Source of the DNA: Antedon mediterranea
Taxonomy: Eukaryota > Echinodermata > Crinoidea > Comatulida > Antedonidae
DNA length: 64,000 nt
Assembly (NCBI RefSeq): GCF_964355755.1
Contig: NC_092672.1
Span: forward strand, 23,804,501-23,868,500
Reading direction: 5' to 3'
In this document: piece by piece, positions 55,601-64,000 of the stretch
Layout: every line of letters begins with the position of its first letter
How positions within the stretch are numbered: position 1 is the first letter of the stretch
Translations under genes and position numbers: made by a program
The notes under the pieces: model-generated
Databases searched by the model: none
Seen by the model: the letters and a program-made list of their open reading frames with translations, nothing else
Told to the model about the DNA's origin: nothing

Positions 55601-58600
55601 TGTTCACAAAATGTTGCTGAAGCTTCTCATTTGCATAATTTATGCATAATTGCTCCAAACTGTTAAATGAAAAACTTTCAAATCCGTAGACATCCAGTAG
55701 ACCAATGTAAGACTGCCAACTCCTGGCCATGGTACAGCCATTGATGAATCCAACGAGCCAATCAAAAACTCTGAAACGTTAAACCATAATTTAGTCACAG
55801 TCTTCAAAGCTAGTTTTTTTTTGGTAAAACCAAAGTGGGGTTGAAAAAGTTTGCATGTAAACATTTTCTCCTGTTACATACTAACTACATGACAAAGAAA
55901 GAAATTAGGCAGAAAGAAGTCAGGCCATGACAGCAAGAGAGATTAGGCAGAAAGAAAGAAGTCAGGCCATGACAGAAAGAGAGATTAGGCAGAAAGAAGT
56001 CAGGCCATGACATAAAGAGAGATTAGGCAGAAAGAAAGAAGTCAGGCCATGACAGAAAGAGAGATTAGGCAGAAAGAAAGAAGTCAGGCCATGACAGAAA
56101 GAGAGATTAGGCAGAAAGAAGGAAGTCAGGCCATGACAGAAAGAGAGATTAGGCAGAAAGAAAGAAGTCAGGTCATGACAGAAAGAGAGATTAGACAGAA
56201 AGAAAGAAGTCAGGCCATGACAGAAAGAGAGATTAGGCAGAAAGAAGGAAGTCAGGCCATGACAGACAGAGAGATTAGGCAGAAAGAAAGAAGTCAGGCC
56301 ATGACAGCAAGAGAGATTAGGCAGAAAGAAAGAAGTCAGGCCATGACAGAAAGAGAGATTAGGCAGAGAGAAGGAAGTCAGGCCATGACAGCAAGAGAGA
56401 TTAGGCAGAAAGAAAGAAGTCAGGCCATGACAGCAAGAGAGATTAGGCAGAAAGAAGTCAGGCCATGACAGCAAGAGAGATTAGGCAGAAAGAAGTCAGG
56501 CCATGACAGCAAGAGAGATTAGGCAGAAAGAAGTCAGGCCATGACAGCAAGAGAGATTAGGCAGAAAGAAGTCAGGCCATGACAGCAAGAGAGATTAGGC
56601 AGAAAGAAGTCAGGCCATGACAGCAAGAGAGATTAGGCAGAATAAAAATTAAATTAAATTGACTAAGTATTAGAGTTTGCATGTATGTATGTTTATTTTA
56701 TTTTTGTGAATGTTTAAAGGTGTATGTACGATTTGCTGTGGGCAATCCGCCTCAGTGCAGCCCAGCATGCATGGGGAAGCAAATAAAAGTTATTGGATAT
56801 GTACAACATCTTCTGTGGGTTTGTTTTGAATGTATAACAGGTCAGTAAATAGGCAAATACTGCACAACAAGAATCATTTTCAAAAGAGTAAATAGGTTTC
56901 TTTCATTACAAACAAATATAGCTTTAATGTTTGTAAAATACCTGGCATAGAGTAACTTTGCAAGACAATCTCTCCTTGTATGACATTCATCTTTTAAGCA
57001 AGGTTTCATAAAGACACTCTTTCTATGCTTGTGAGATGCAGTGATTTGTCGGAATGCAAGACATCTAGTTAAGGCATCAACATCAAGACCAAGTAACTGT
57101 GCAGCAGCATTAACATATGTGGTGTCAACTCCTGATGAAGCAACACCAATAGTACAACAATATGATATATTGAATAATTAGTAAATTAGAAAATCTCTCT
57201 TTGGCTGAAATATTTTATCAACATTTTTTGAAGATGGAGAAGAATATTAATAAGATTATTTAAGATTTTAAAATGACATAATTATTAACGATATTTTTTG
57301 TATATATTTTTTGGGCAACCTATCGTAATATTAAGCTATTCCTTAGGTCTGTTTTTAGTTATTTTTCATATATTATATTATGGTAGAAATAAAAACAAAT
57401 TAAAAAATACTAAAACGATATATAAACTGTTGATAGAATATTTTGAATCATAAAAAAATGCCAATTTACTTTAGATTTAAAATTCTAATAAAATTTAAAA
57501 AAACAGTATTATAAATATAAGCTATTAAAACTTTAAGGTCGGAACTACTTTAAGCTGAACTATAAATACTGTATGCAATCTTAAAGGTTGCAACTACTTT
57601 AAGCTGAACTATAAATACTGTATGCAATCTTAAAGGTTGCAACTACTTTAAGGTAAACTATAAATACTGTATGCAATCTTAAAGGTCGCAACTACTTTAA
57701 GCTAAACTATAAATACTGTATGCAATCTTAAAGGTCGCAACTACTTTAAGCTAAACTATAAATACTGTATGCAATCTTTTTATTGGTATAATACAGAAAA
57801 TAATTAAACAGCATAACCTTTATATCATTTACCTTGTTTTTCAGAATCAATTTCACATGGTCCAGTGACATCATCATCACTAATAAACTCTACATTTCCA
57901 AGATGAAGTATACCACTTAGAACCTACAAATAAACACATTTCAAATACAATTCAATAATTCAAAAATAGAATTATAACATTACTATTAGATTTATGTATA
58001 AAAAACACCACAGTCTATTAAAACACATATTTATATACTGTACTACTAGGTAAAAGTTCACTGATGTTTACTGTCCACATGTGCTGGATTAGTTAAACCA
58101 AGGCATCTAAACACATTGCTTTGGTTCAGTTAGTTCACTGATGTTTACTGTCCACATGTGCTGGATTAGTTCAACCAAGGCATCTAAACACATTGCTTTG
58201 GTTCAGTTTAGTTCACTGATGTTTACTGTCCACATGTGCTGGATTAGTTCAACCAAGGCATCTAAACACATTGCTTTGGTTCAGTTAGTTCACTGATGTT
58301 TACTGTCCACATGTGCTGGATTAGTTGAACCAAGGCATCTAAACACATTGCTTTGGTTCAGTTAGTTCACTGATGTTTACTGTCCACATGTGCTGGATTA
58401 GTTCAACCAAGGCATCTAAACACATTGCTTTCGTTCAGTTAGTTCACTGATGTTTACTGTCCACATGTGCTGGATTAGTTCAACCAAGGCATCTAAACAC
58501 ATTGCTTTGGTTCAGTTAGTTCACTGATGTTTACTGTCCACATGTGCTGGATTAGTTCAACCAAGGCATCTAAACACATTGCTTTGGTTCAGTTAGTTCA

Positions 58601-61600
58601 CTGATGTTTACTGTCCACATGTGCTGGATTAGTTCAACCAAGGCATCTAAACACATTGCTTTCGTTCAGTTAGTTCACTGATGTTTACTGTCCACATGTG
58701 CTGGATTAGTTCAACCAAGGCATCTAAACACATTGCTTTGGTTCAGTTAGTTCACTGATGTTTACTGTCCACATGTGCTGAATTAGTTCAACCAAGGCAT
58801 CTAAACACATTGCTTTCGTTCAGTTAGTTCACTGATGTTTACTGTCCACATGTGCTGGATTAGTTCAACCAAGGCATCTAAACACATTGCTTTGGTTCAG
58901 TTAGTTCACTGATGTTTACTGTCCACATGTGCTGGATTAGTTCAACCAAGGCATCTAAACACATTGCTTTGGTTCAGTTAGTTCACTGATGTTTACTGTC
59001 CACATGTGCTGGATTAGTTCAACCAAGGCATCTAAACACATTGCTTTGGTTCAGTTAGTTCACTGATGTTTACTGTCCACATGTGCTGGATTAGTTCAAC
59101 CAAGGCATCTAAACACATTGCTTTGGTTCAGTTAGTTCACTGATGTTTACTGTCCACATGTGCTGGATTAGTTCAACCAAGGCATCTAAACACATTGCTT
59201 TGGTTCAGTTAGTTCACTGATGTTTACTGTCCACATGTGCTGGATTAGTTCAACCAAGGCATCTAAACACATTGCTTTTGTTCAGTTACTAAGTTTAACC
59301 ATGTTTTACCAGTGAATTCACTCTTTCCTGGTAAAACAATGTTTGTTAAGTAACCAGTTCTAATTAAGTAAAAGTTTCTTACTTTAAATAATTCTTGTTG
59401 CTGTGACCTGCTAAAGTCCAACATTAGCCATCGCTTACTAACTAATTAAGTAAAAGTTTCTTACTTTAAATAATTCTTGTTGCTGTGACCTGCTAAGTCC
59501 AACATTACACATTGCTTGCTTTGTAATTATAAAATCTTGTTTATCCTTTTGATTACATGCATCTTCTGAACGGTTTAGTTTCACATAGTTTAAGTTGTCT
59601 GAACTCAATACATTTGGTAGTAACCAGTTCCTCATTTCCCTTTCATTTCCGCCAAACAGCATCTATGATAATTTGAAAGAAGAAATGTTAATGATATTAT
59701 TAAAAAGACTAATAATGAGAATATAAACTAATAATATATTTCATGCTTTGATAACATTAGTAGAGTGAGTGCTTTCTTGCCCTATATTACAAAATATTAC
59801 AAAGTGACAATTTTGTTTCAAGATGTTTAATATCAGTACCAGAAAGATCCTTTTCACATCTGCCTACATTGATCTCCAGACTTATTACATGTTTTCATAT
59901 TTACTCACGAACCTTGTGAAATCACGGGAGAAGTATTGTCATTGTACAGTTGGGGGTGCTATCATTAGCGCAACCTCAAGTTTGTGAAAAAAAAACGTCA
60001 CGCTCCGATACTTTCAAACAGGTGTGCGGTCAGTTAAATACCAGGACAAAGCACAAATGCGCAGAACAAACAAAAAAACAAGCCCCTGTGAATATCAGTA
60101 GAATTTTAACAACCTGATTACAACCAAAGGGTATATGTTTGCTATTAGCCTACTCACTTTAGAAACATGGCAACAGAAATAAATTGCAGGGTTTTCTCTA
60201 ACCTGCAGAAAATATGCAAATGTATCACAGTTCCAACAGTTAAGTTAAACAGTTGGTTATCCGGTTTAAAGGTACACAAAAATGAAACATAACTAATACT
60301 AACTTGGTAAAAGATGTGAAAATTCCTGGCACCATCACATTGATAAACAACTCTAGTTTTCTCAAGAAGATATGTCTGAATAGAAGCACCAACAACATGA
60401 TTTCCACTGAAAACAAAATTGGAAAGTTAAAATAAGAATTCCTCTTGTGTGTAATTTCATTCTTCCCTGCTATGACACACAAAATGGCATATGTAGAAAC
60501 ACTTGAACATTGACAAATAAACATAATGTATGAAACTTACTGACTGAATTGTAGCTGAATGTACTTTCCAAAGCGGCTACTATTGTGATTCCTGGTTGTG
60601 CTAGCATTGCCTAAAAAAATGAAATAATAGTTGTCTAACAGAGATGGAGTTGTAGGGAGGTGTAGGGTACTGGGTGGCAAAAGATTAATATTACTGTATA
60701 TATATATATACTGGTACAGGCCATCAAATATTGCCATCAATTGCAATTAATTCTACTAGTCTTAATGATACCAAATCTGCCAAAAATTTAATTTGAGTAG
60801 GGTACTGGCAATCCTCAGGGTGCTGCACCGCTGTGTTGTCATGTATGTTTGCCTGAAAATTAAATAAAATAAAAAATAAATAAAAATAAATAAAATCTCA
60901 CGAAATTCATATTTAGAACATACTGTAAGTTGGCCACTGCTGATCAACAGTTTTAGCCTATATATTATATTAGGAGTTTAAAGGATTTTGGCACCATGAC
61001 TGAAGGTTAAAGATTATGCTAGAATTACAAAATGTAAAATCAGTACACAAACTGCTTTAAATTAGCATTTTAAATTTCATTTTACATAAAGCGTTAATCA
61101 ATTTTAGGTTAGGTGTAGCTTTATTTATTTATTTTTAAATCAGTATGATACTTATTGACTTTTATATTTCAGTTTTCTCAGGGAAGAGTTAAATTACAAT
61201 TTAATTTAACTCTTCCCTGGTTTTCTTGTAATTGTAATGGTACACTATCATTATGCTCATTTTTATTTGGTTCTCATCTCTTTATCGACTGTTCTTATTC
61301 TATTTTTTTCTTTATCTGTTGATGATAATGATGATGAATATAGAAAATTTGATATATTGATATGATTTAAAAATGCTGATTTTGTATATTTAACAAAAAT
61401 AAAGGTGCTTCTTCTAGCGATGTTTCTTAGGACCATAACAGTACATAGATGTTTTTACATTTGAGAATGACATGTGTATCTTACTGTACTTTATTAAAGA
61501 TAAACATAATAATTACCAAATGCTTCAAGAATAGGATTTGAGTCTAATATTCTACGTTCAATGCAATCTGCTGGTGATGGTGTAAAACCACTATGAACAA

Positions 61601-64000
61601 AAAGACAACAAGTTATCACAAATAAGTAACAAAACAGAGACAAATCTATAATTATGATGAAATAAAAACTGTAATTTTACATACATGAGAGTGTTTAATG
61701 ATATTAAATTAAATGTGTTTATTTTTATTACCCAGGGTTACATACTGCCACCATTGTCAGATATTTTAGTAAACATCTTGCATTCCATGTCTGTAATAAA
61801 ACAATAATAAATAACAGAGAATAACAAACGTTTTTGTATTTTCACAAAAAATATTGACAAACTGCCTTTGTGAAAATGGGTTGCCAACATTCCCTCTTTG
61901 CACGTCTGGCAAGCATTTATGTGACATTCAATAAATGCTGATTTTGTAACAGTGTCCTTTGAAACAGTAAAAACAAATTATAGCACTCTCTATTACTTGT
62001 CCATGCTTTGAGCCTCTCTATTTTTATTCAAGTTTGGGCCTCTCTATTATTTTAAAATAAACAAGAAATGGTTTTAAAGGTAAAAAATTGACTCTGATTA
62101 CATTGGTGAAAACAAACGTAAAACAGAAATTGTTGAATTACCTTTCCAGAACCACTTTCACCGCTGACAATTATTGACTGATTAATCTTGTCTAGTCTTC
62201 TAGTAAGATTACACAAAGCTGTTTCTGCAATTCCAAATACATGTGGTGGGTGTGCCTGAAAAAAAAAAAAATAAAGATGTATATTCCCCAAAAAACATGA
62301 AAATGAGGATTAATAAAATCAAGCCATTTTGCTGTTTTAAAAAAGTTATTCATTTTAAAGAAATAAAAACAAACAAATATAGTGTTTTTACTTTAAAAAA
62401 AGACAAAATTAATGGTTAAACTTAACCAAATGTTAAAAAATTACAGTTTTTCAGGTAAATAATGTTTTTTTTTCCAATTTTTGGTCAAAGTGAATAACTA
62501 CAGTATTATGTGACATAAAATAGCATATTCAGCAAAACAATTATCTTTTCAGAGGAGCTCTGCATATATCTCTAAGTTCTCACTTCTAAGTGCAACTGAG
62601 GACATATTAATATTTTTGCCCAATATTGAAGATAAAGTGAAGTCAAGATTTTAATAGTGATGTCACCAACATATCAATTTTCCTAAAAATCAATAGTATA
62701 CTAGCAAATTATTGTTTACCTTTTGATCACTATGGTAACGATGAATCATATGAACATCAAAATGTCCAGTTTCTTTGAAAGGATTTAAAGTAACAAGGGT
62801 GTTGCCAGTCTGAGTGTGGTATCTACCAGCTAAGTAGCGCTCACGTAAACAGTTCAGCACTATGAACAGAAAACATTAGAAGTAACAAGTGTGTTGCCAG
62901 TCTGAGTGTGGTATCTACCAGCTAAGTACCGCTCATGTAAACAGTTCAGCACTATGAACAGAAAACATTTTGTTAAGTAACAAGTGTGTTGCCAGTCTGA
63001 GTGTGGTATCTACCAGCTAAGTACCGCTCATGTAAACAGTTCAGCACTATGAACAGAAAACATTTTGTTAAGTAACAAGTGTGTTGCCAGTCTGAGTGTG
63101 GTATCTACCAGCTAAGTACCGCTCATGTAAACAGTTCAGCACTATGAACAGAAAACATTTTGTTAAGTAACAAGTGTGTTGCCAGTCTGAGTGTGGTATC
63201 TACCAGCTAAGTACCGCTCACATAAACAGTTCAGCACTATGAACAGAAAACATTAGAAGTAACAAGTGTGTTGCCAGTCTAAGTGTGGTATCTACCAGCT
63301 AAGTACTGCTCAAGTGTGTTGCCCATATTTTGTCAAATTTTCTTCAAATTATTTGCTGTTCTACTCTAAAAATGTATTACTGAACTATAAATTTTATTTT
63401 AAAGTGAGTATTTAATTTGGAAAAATTTGAAGGAAAATGTTGGATTCATCCAAATTGTGGTCTTTGATCTCTAATTAGTTAGAGGGAGGCAACAGCTAAT
63501 GGTAAAAAATAGGTGATCATCTGGCTTTAAATTAGATTGAGCTTTTAATTAAAGGGGTCTTTAATAGAAGGAAGACCTGTATAGTAGTAACAACCATTGA
63601 AACATGTGTCTACTATTAATTCGCTTACCAGCAGGTTCTGAGAGAGGATTAATCAAGACAAGATCATCTGTATTGATCCAATCTGTTTGAGTACACAGCA
63701 CTGGATAGCCAGCATGACCACGTATCACAACCTCCTAGACAATGAAGTTACAAGCAATATTTAAAATACATTATATAGAATACTTAGTAGCAAGGTTGGG
63801 TTGTTGACATAGATGGTATGCTTCCCTCCCCTCCTTACCTCACAATTATATTTTGTGTCTATAATCTTGCCATCACTAAAACATGAATCAACACACGCTG
63901 GAACCCAAACCTCTTACCTGGCCATTAGATTTAGTGACTATAATCTTGCCATCACTAAAACATGAATCAACACATGCTGGAACCCAAACCTCTTACCTGG
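48955..64000 (-). CDS. MYO19: Unconventional myosin XIX (mitochondrial actin motor), 5' partial
   Basis: Twenty-one exons on the minus strand, all with GT-AG borders and compatible phases: 63918-~63995, 63629-63734, 62720-62859, 62142-62255, 61732-61790, 61517-61590, 60541-60610, 60304-60406, 59465-59662, 57833-57923, 56942-57131, 55581-55770, 55122-55232, 54341-54517, 53720-53812, 53325-53381, 52623-52801, 51730-51919, 50710-50836, 50030-50172 and 48955-49674. Motifs in order: P-loop GESGSGK, switch [10 protein letters not shown], switch [12 protein letters not shown], '[19 protein letters not shown]', actin-binding HYIRCIKP, and three IQ motifs. About 1045 residues fall in the window, against 970 in human MYO19, to which the motor aligns closely from memory. 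MYO19 moves and anchors mitochondria on actin from the outer membrane. The tail here differs from vertebrates (see terminal exon). Confidence 0.93.
49327..49537 (-). repeat. 42-bp in-frame coding minisatellite in the MYO19 tail
   Basis: Five copies of ACTTCTTTACTGGTAAACTT-TATCTCTCTTGTCTTGATCTTCA (plus-strand sense) each encode 14 residues rich in Glu, Asp and Lys. Copies differ at few bases, with one Glu-to-Gly change, suggesting recent in-frame expansion. Confidence 0.93.
50030..50836 (-). CDS. MYO19: MYO19 neck exons with three IQ motifs
   Basis: Exon 50710-50836 and exon 50030-50172 together encode '[15 protein letters not shown]', '[20 protein letters not shown]' and '[20 protein letters not shown]', three IQ motifs that would bind calmodulin-type light chains. 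The second IQ motif is split by the intron, which is filled by tandem copies of the start of the downstream exon. Confidence 0.88.
50100..50640 (-). repeat. 111-bp tandem repeat carrying the start of the MYO19 IQ exon
   Basis: Five copies of a unit with 'CACCTTCCAGCCTCTAAAAC', 'CTACAACATATCAATT' and 'TGACACGTGCTGCCTCATGT'. On the minus strand each has a TTGTAG acceptor and the first ~75 bases of exon 50030-50172. Only the copy nearest 50100 continues into the full exon. Confidence 0.92.
51365..51595. repeat. 36-bp minisatellite, six copies
   Basis: The unit GCCTAAGTAATAAGACTGCC plus TAGTTCACCTTACCTT repeats in the intron between exons 51730-51919 and 50710-50836. Confidence 0.92.
52141..52214 (-). 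pseudogene. tRNA-like sequence (tRNA-Glu-type A box), pseudogene or SINE head
   Basis: On the minus strand it starts GCCCCAGTGGTCTAATGGTT and ends GGGTTTGAATCTCAGTGAGG plus GCA. The A box (TGGTCTAATGGTTAGGAT) is that of tRNA-Glu/Asp. The anticodon arm is altered (loop ATATCAA), the B box has T for the conserved C (GGTTTGA), and the acceptor stem has mismatches at positions 5-6. It is probably a decayed tRNA copy or the head of a SINE. Confidence 0.6.
52495..52625 (-). repeat. Partial duplication of the MYO19 actin-binding exon end
   Basis: 'GTAAGCTGACCTGGTAG' followed by the exon-end sequence and 'ATTGTTTCAAG' occurs at about 52492-52545 and at 52612-52665. The second is the real exon end and donor. 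Confidence 0.75.
52623..52801 (-). CDS. MYO19: MYO19 actin-binding exon
   Basis: Encodes '[18 protein letters not shown]' and '[20 protein letters not shown]', the lower 50-kDa actin interface and SH1/SH2 helix region. Confidence 0.94.
53560..53700. repeat. Irregular GTGTTAGTATG-type repeats
   Basis: Short variant units (GGTGTTACTACAGTGTTAGT) occur about ten times in an intron. Also nearby, AGACAAACTATGGTTTGTA is repeated three times at about 54834-54890. Confidence 0.75.
55581..55770 (-). CDS. MYO19: MYO19 switch II / relay exon
   Basis: Encodes '[11 protein letters not shown]', '[20 protein letters not shown]' and '[14 protein letters not shown]'. The DxxGFE switch II is present as DVYGFE, so motor hydrolysis should be intact. 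Confidence 0.95.
55900..56645 (+). repeat. Minisatellite, unit 38-42 bp, about 18 copies
   Basis: The unit AGAGAGATTAGGCAGAAAGA plus AAGAAGTCAGGCCATGACAG shows length variation in the GAAAGAAAGAAG part. It is strongly purine-rich on the plus strand. It lies in a MYO19 intron and makes false open frames on both strands. Confidence 0.95.
57525..57780. repeat. 49-bp minisatellite, five copies
   Basis: The unit contains 'AAAGGTCGCAACTACTTTAA' and 'ACTATAAATACTGTATGCAA'. Intronic in MYO19. Confidence 0.92.
58052..59285. repeat. 77-bp minisatellite, sixteen copies
   Basis: The unit contains 'GTTCACTGATGTTTACTGTC', 'CACATGTGCTGGATTAGTTC' and 'AACCAAGGCATCTAAACACA'. Copies are nearly identical. Intronic in MYO19. 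Confidence 0.95.
59348..59520 (-). repeat. Tandem duplication of a MYO19 exon end with its splice donor
   Basis: 'TAATTAAGTAAAAGTTTCTT' through 'GTTGCTGTGACCTGCTAA' occurs twice, about 80 bp apart. The copy at 59465 is the true end of exon 59465-59662 ([10 protein letters not shown] then GTAAG). The copy at about 59383 repeats '[10 protein letters not shown]' and an identical GTAAG donor in the intron. Confidence 0.85.
60541..60610 (-). CDS. MYO19: MYO19 switch I exon
   Basis: Encodes '[20 protein letters not shown]', containing the NxNSSRFGK switch I that coordinates the ATP gamma-phosphate. Confidence 0.95.
61180..61224. repeat. Hairpin, second copy of the CAGGGAAGAGTTAAATTA palindrome
   Basis: CAGGGAAGAGTTAAATTA, a 5-base loop CAATT, then its exact inverse. 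It is the same stem as at 46429-46473 and lies in a MYO19 intron. Confidence 0.92.
62142..62255 (-). CDS. MYO19: MYO19 P-loop exon
   Basis: Encodes '[14 protein letters not shown]' and then '[15 protein letters not shown]'. The Thr of the GESGxGKT P-loop is the first codon of the next exon (61732-61790, starting ACA TGG), so the ATP-binding loop is split by an intron. Confidence 0.95.
62276..62560. mobile_element. Degenerate copy of the AAAGATGTATTGTCCC MITE family
   Basis: AAAGATGTATATTCCCC at 62274 and the interior 'AAACATGAAAATGAGGATTA' and 'AAAGTGAATAACTACAGTAT' match 27749-28062. The right end is decayed. Confidence 0.5.
62780..63312 (-). repeat. About 95-bp tandem repeat carrying the start of a MYO19 exon
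   Basis: Six copies of 'GTGTTGCCAGTCTGAGTGTG', 'GTATCTACCAGCTAAGTACC' and 'AACAGTTCAGCACTATGAAC'. On the minus strand each has a TTCATAG acceptor followed by '[20 protein letters not shown]'. Only the lowest-coordinate copy (62720-62859) continues into the full exon; the other copies run into TAA or intron sequence. Confidence 0.93.
63845..64000 (-). repeat. Tandem duplication of the first visible MYO19 exon and donor
   Basis: 'TATAATCTTGCCATCACTAA' to 'GGAACCCAAACCTCTTACCT' occurs twice (about 63861-63920 and 63941-64000). On the minus strand each unit ends in a GTAAGAGG donor. Only one has the in-frame '[12 protein letters not shown]' end used in the gene model. Confidence 0.85.

Noticed and set aside
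55962-56474. ORFs of 139-170 codons in the GA-rich array
   Set aside because: Repeat-derived and inside a MYO19 intron.

Overview
This is an AT-rich animal nuclear DNA window with spliced genes, long introns full of minisatellites and many transposable elements. Two strings of exons that keep reading frame across GT-AG junctions, a Ty3/Gypsy element, CR1/L2-type LINEs, Helitron-like and MADF-bearing Harbinger-like elements, ROCO-DED genes and dense TAGGCCTA-type low-complexity DNA point to a marine invertebrate deuterostome. An echinoderm, perhaps a crinoid, is my best guess, held with low confidence.

Layout. (1) 2-10041, + strand: the 3' half of a ROCO-family gene (COR domain) ending in a death-effector-like domain. 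Its introns hold Helitron-like copies, one nested in another. (2) 10042-13810: a minisatellite that copies the stop-codon region of that gene, a second minisatellite, a pogo-like MITE and a hAT-like MITE. (3) 13815-18426: a complete, apparently young Ty3/Gypsy retrotransposon with LTRs, a TSD and one intact 1311-codon gag-pol ORF. (4) 18432-26160: decayed coding-like DNA that I cannot name, broken by a CR1/Jockey-like LINE fragment that itself carries a MITE and a deleted minus-strand Gypsy, then a large fold-back inverted repeat built from 21-bp repeats. (5) 26160-29250: duplicated AT-rich DNA, MITEs and a TAGGCCTA-rich block. (6) 29541-38568, + strand: a second ROCO gene (ROC without a visible P-loop, then COR), paralogous to the first but with no DED exon in sight. 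(7) 38740-42697: a 34-bp minisatellite and a frameshifted CR1/L2/Rex1-type LINE. (8) 43890-46672: a probable Harbinger-type element with TIRs and a broken MADF/BESS gene. (9) 64000-48955, - strand: nearly all of a myosin XIX (MYO19) gene in 21 exons, with every exon phase compatible, running convergent to the second ROCO gene.

Functions. The two ROCO genes look like a tandem paralogous pair in a GTPase/death-fold signalling family. MYO19 encodes a mitochondrial actin motor; this copy has three IQ motifs, a charged 14-residue repeat and a hydrophobic C-terminal segment that looks like a tail anchor. The most striking pattern is that many minisatellites here carry exon edges (splice site plus coding sequence, or the stop codon) copied several times into the neighbouring intron or 3' flank. 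No CRISPR array, rRNA gene or confidently functional tRNA was seen.
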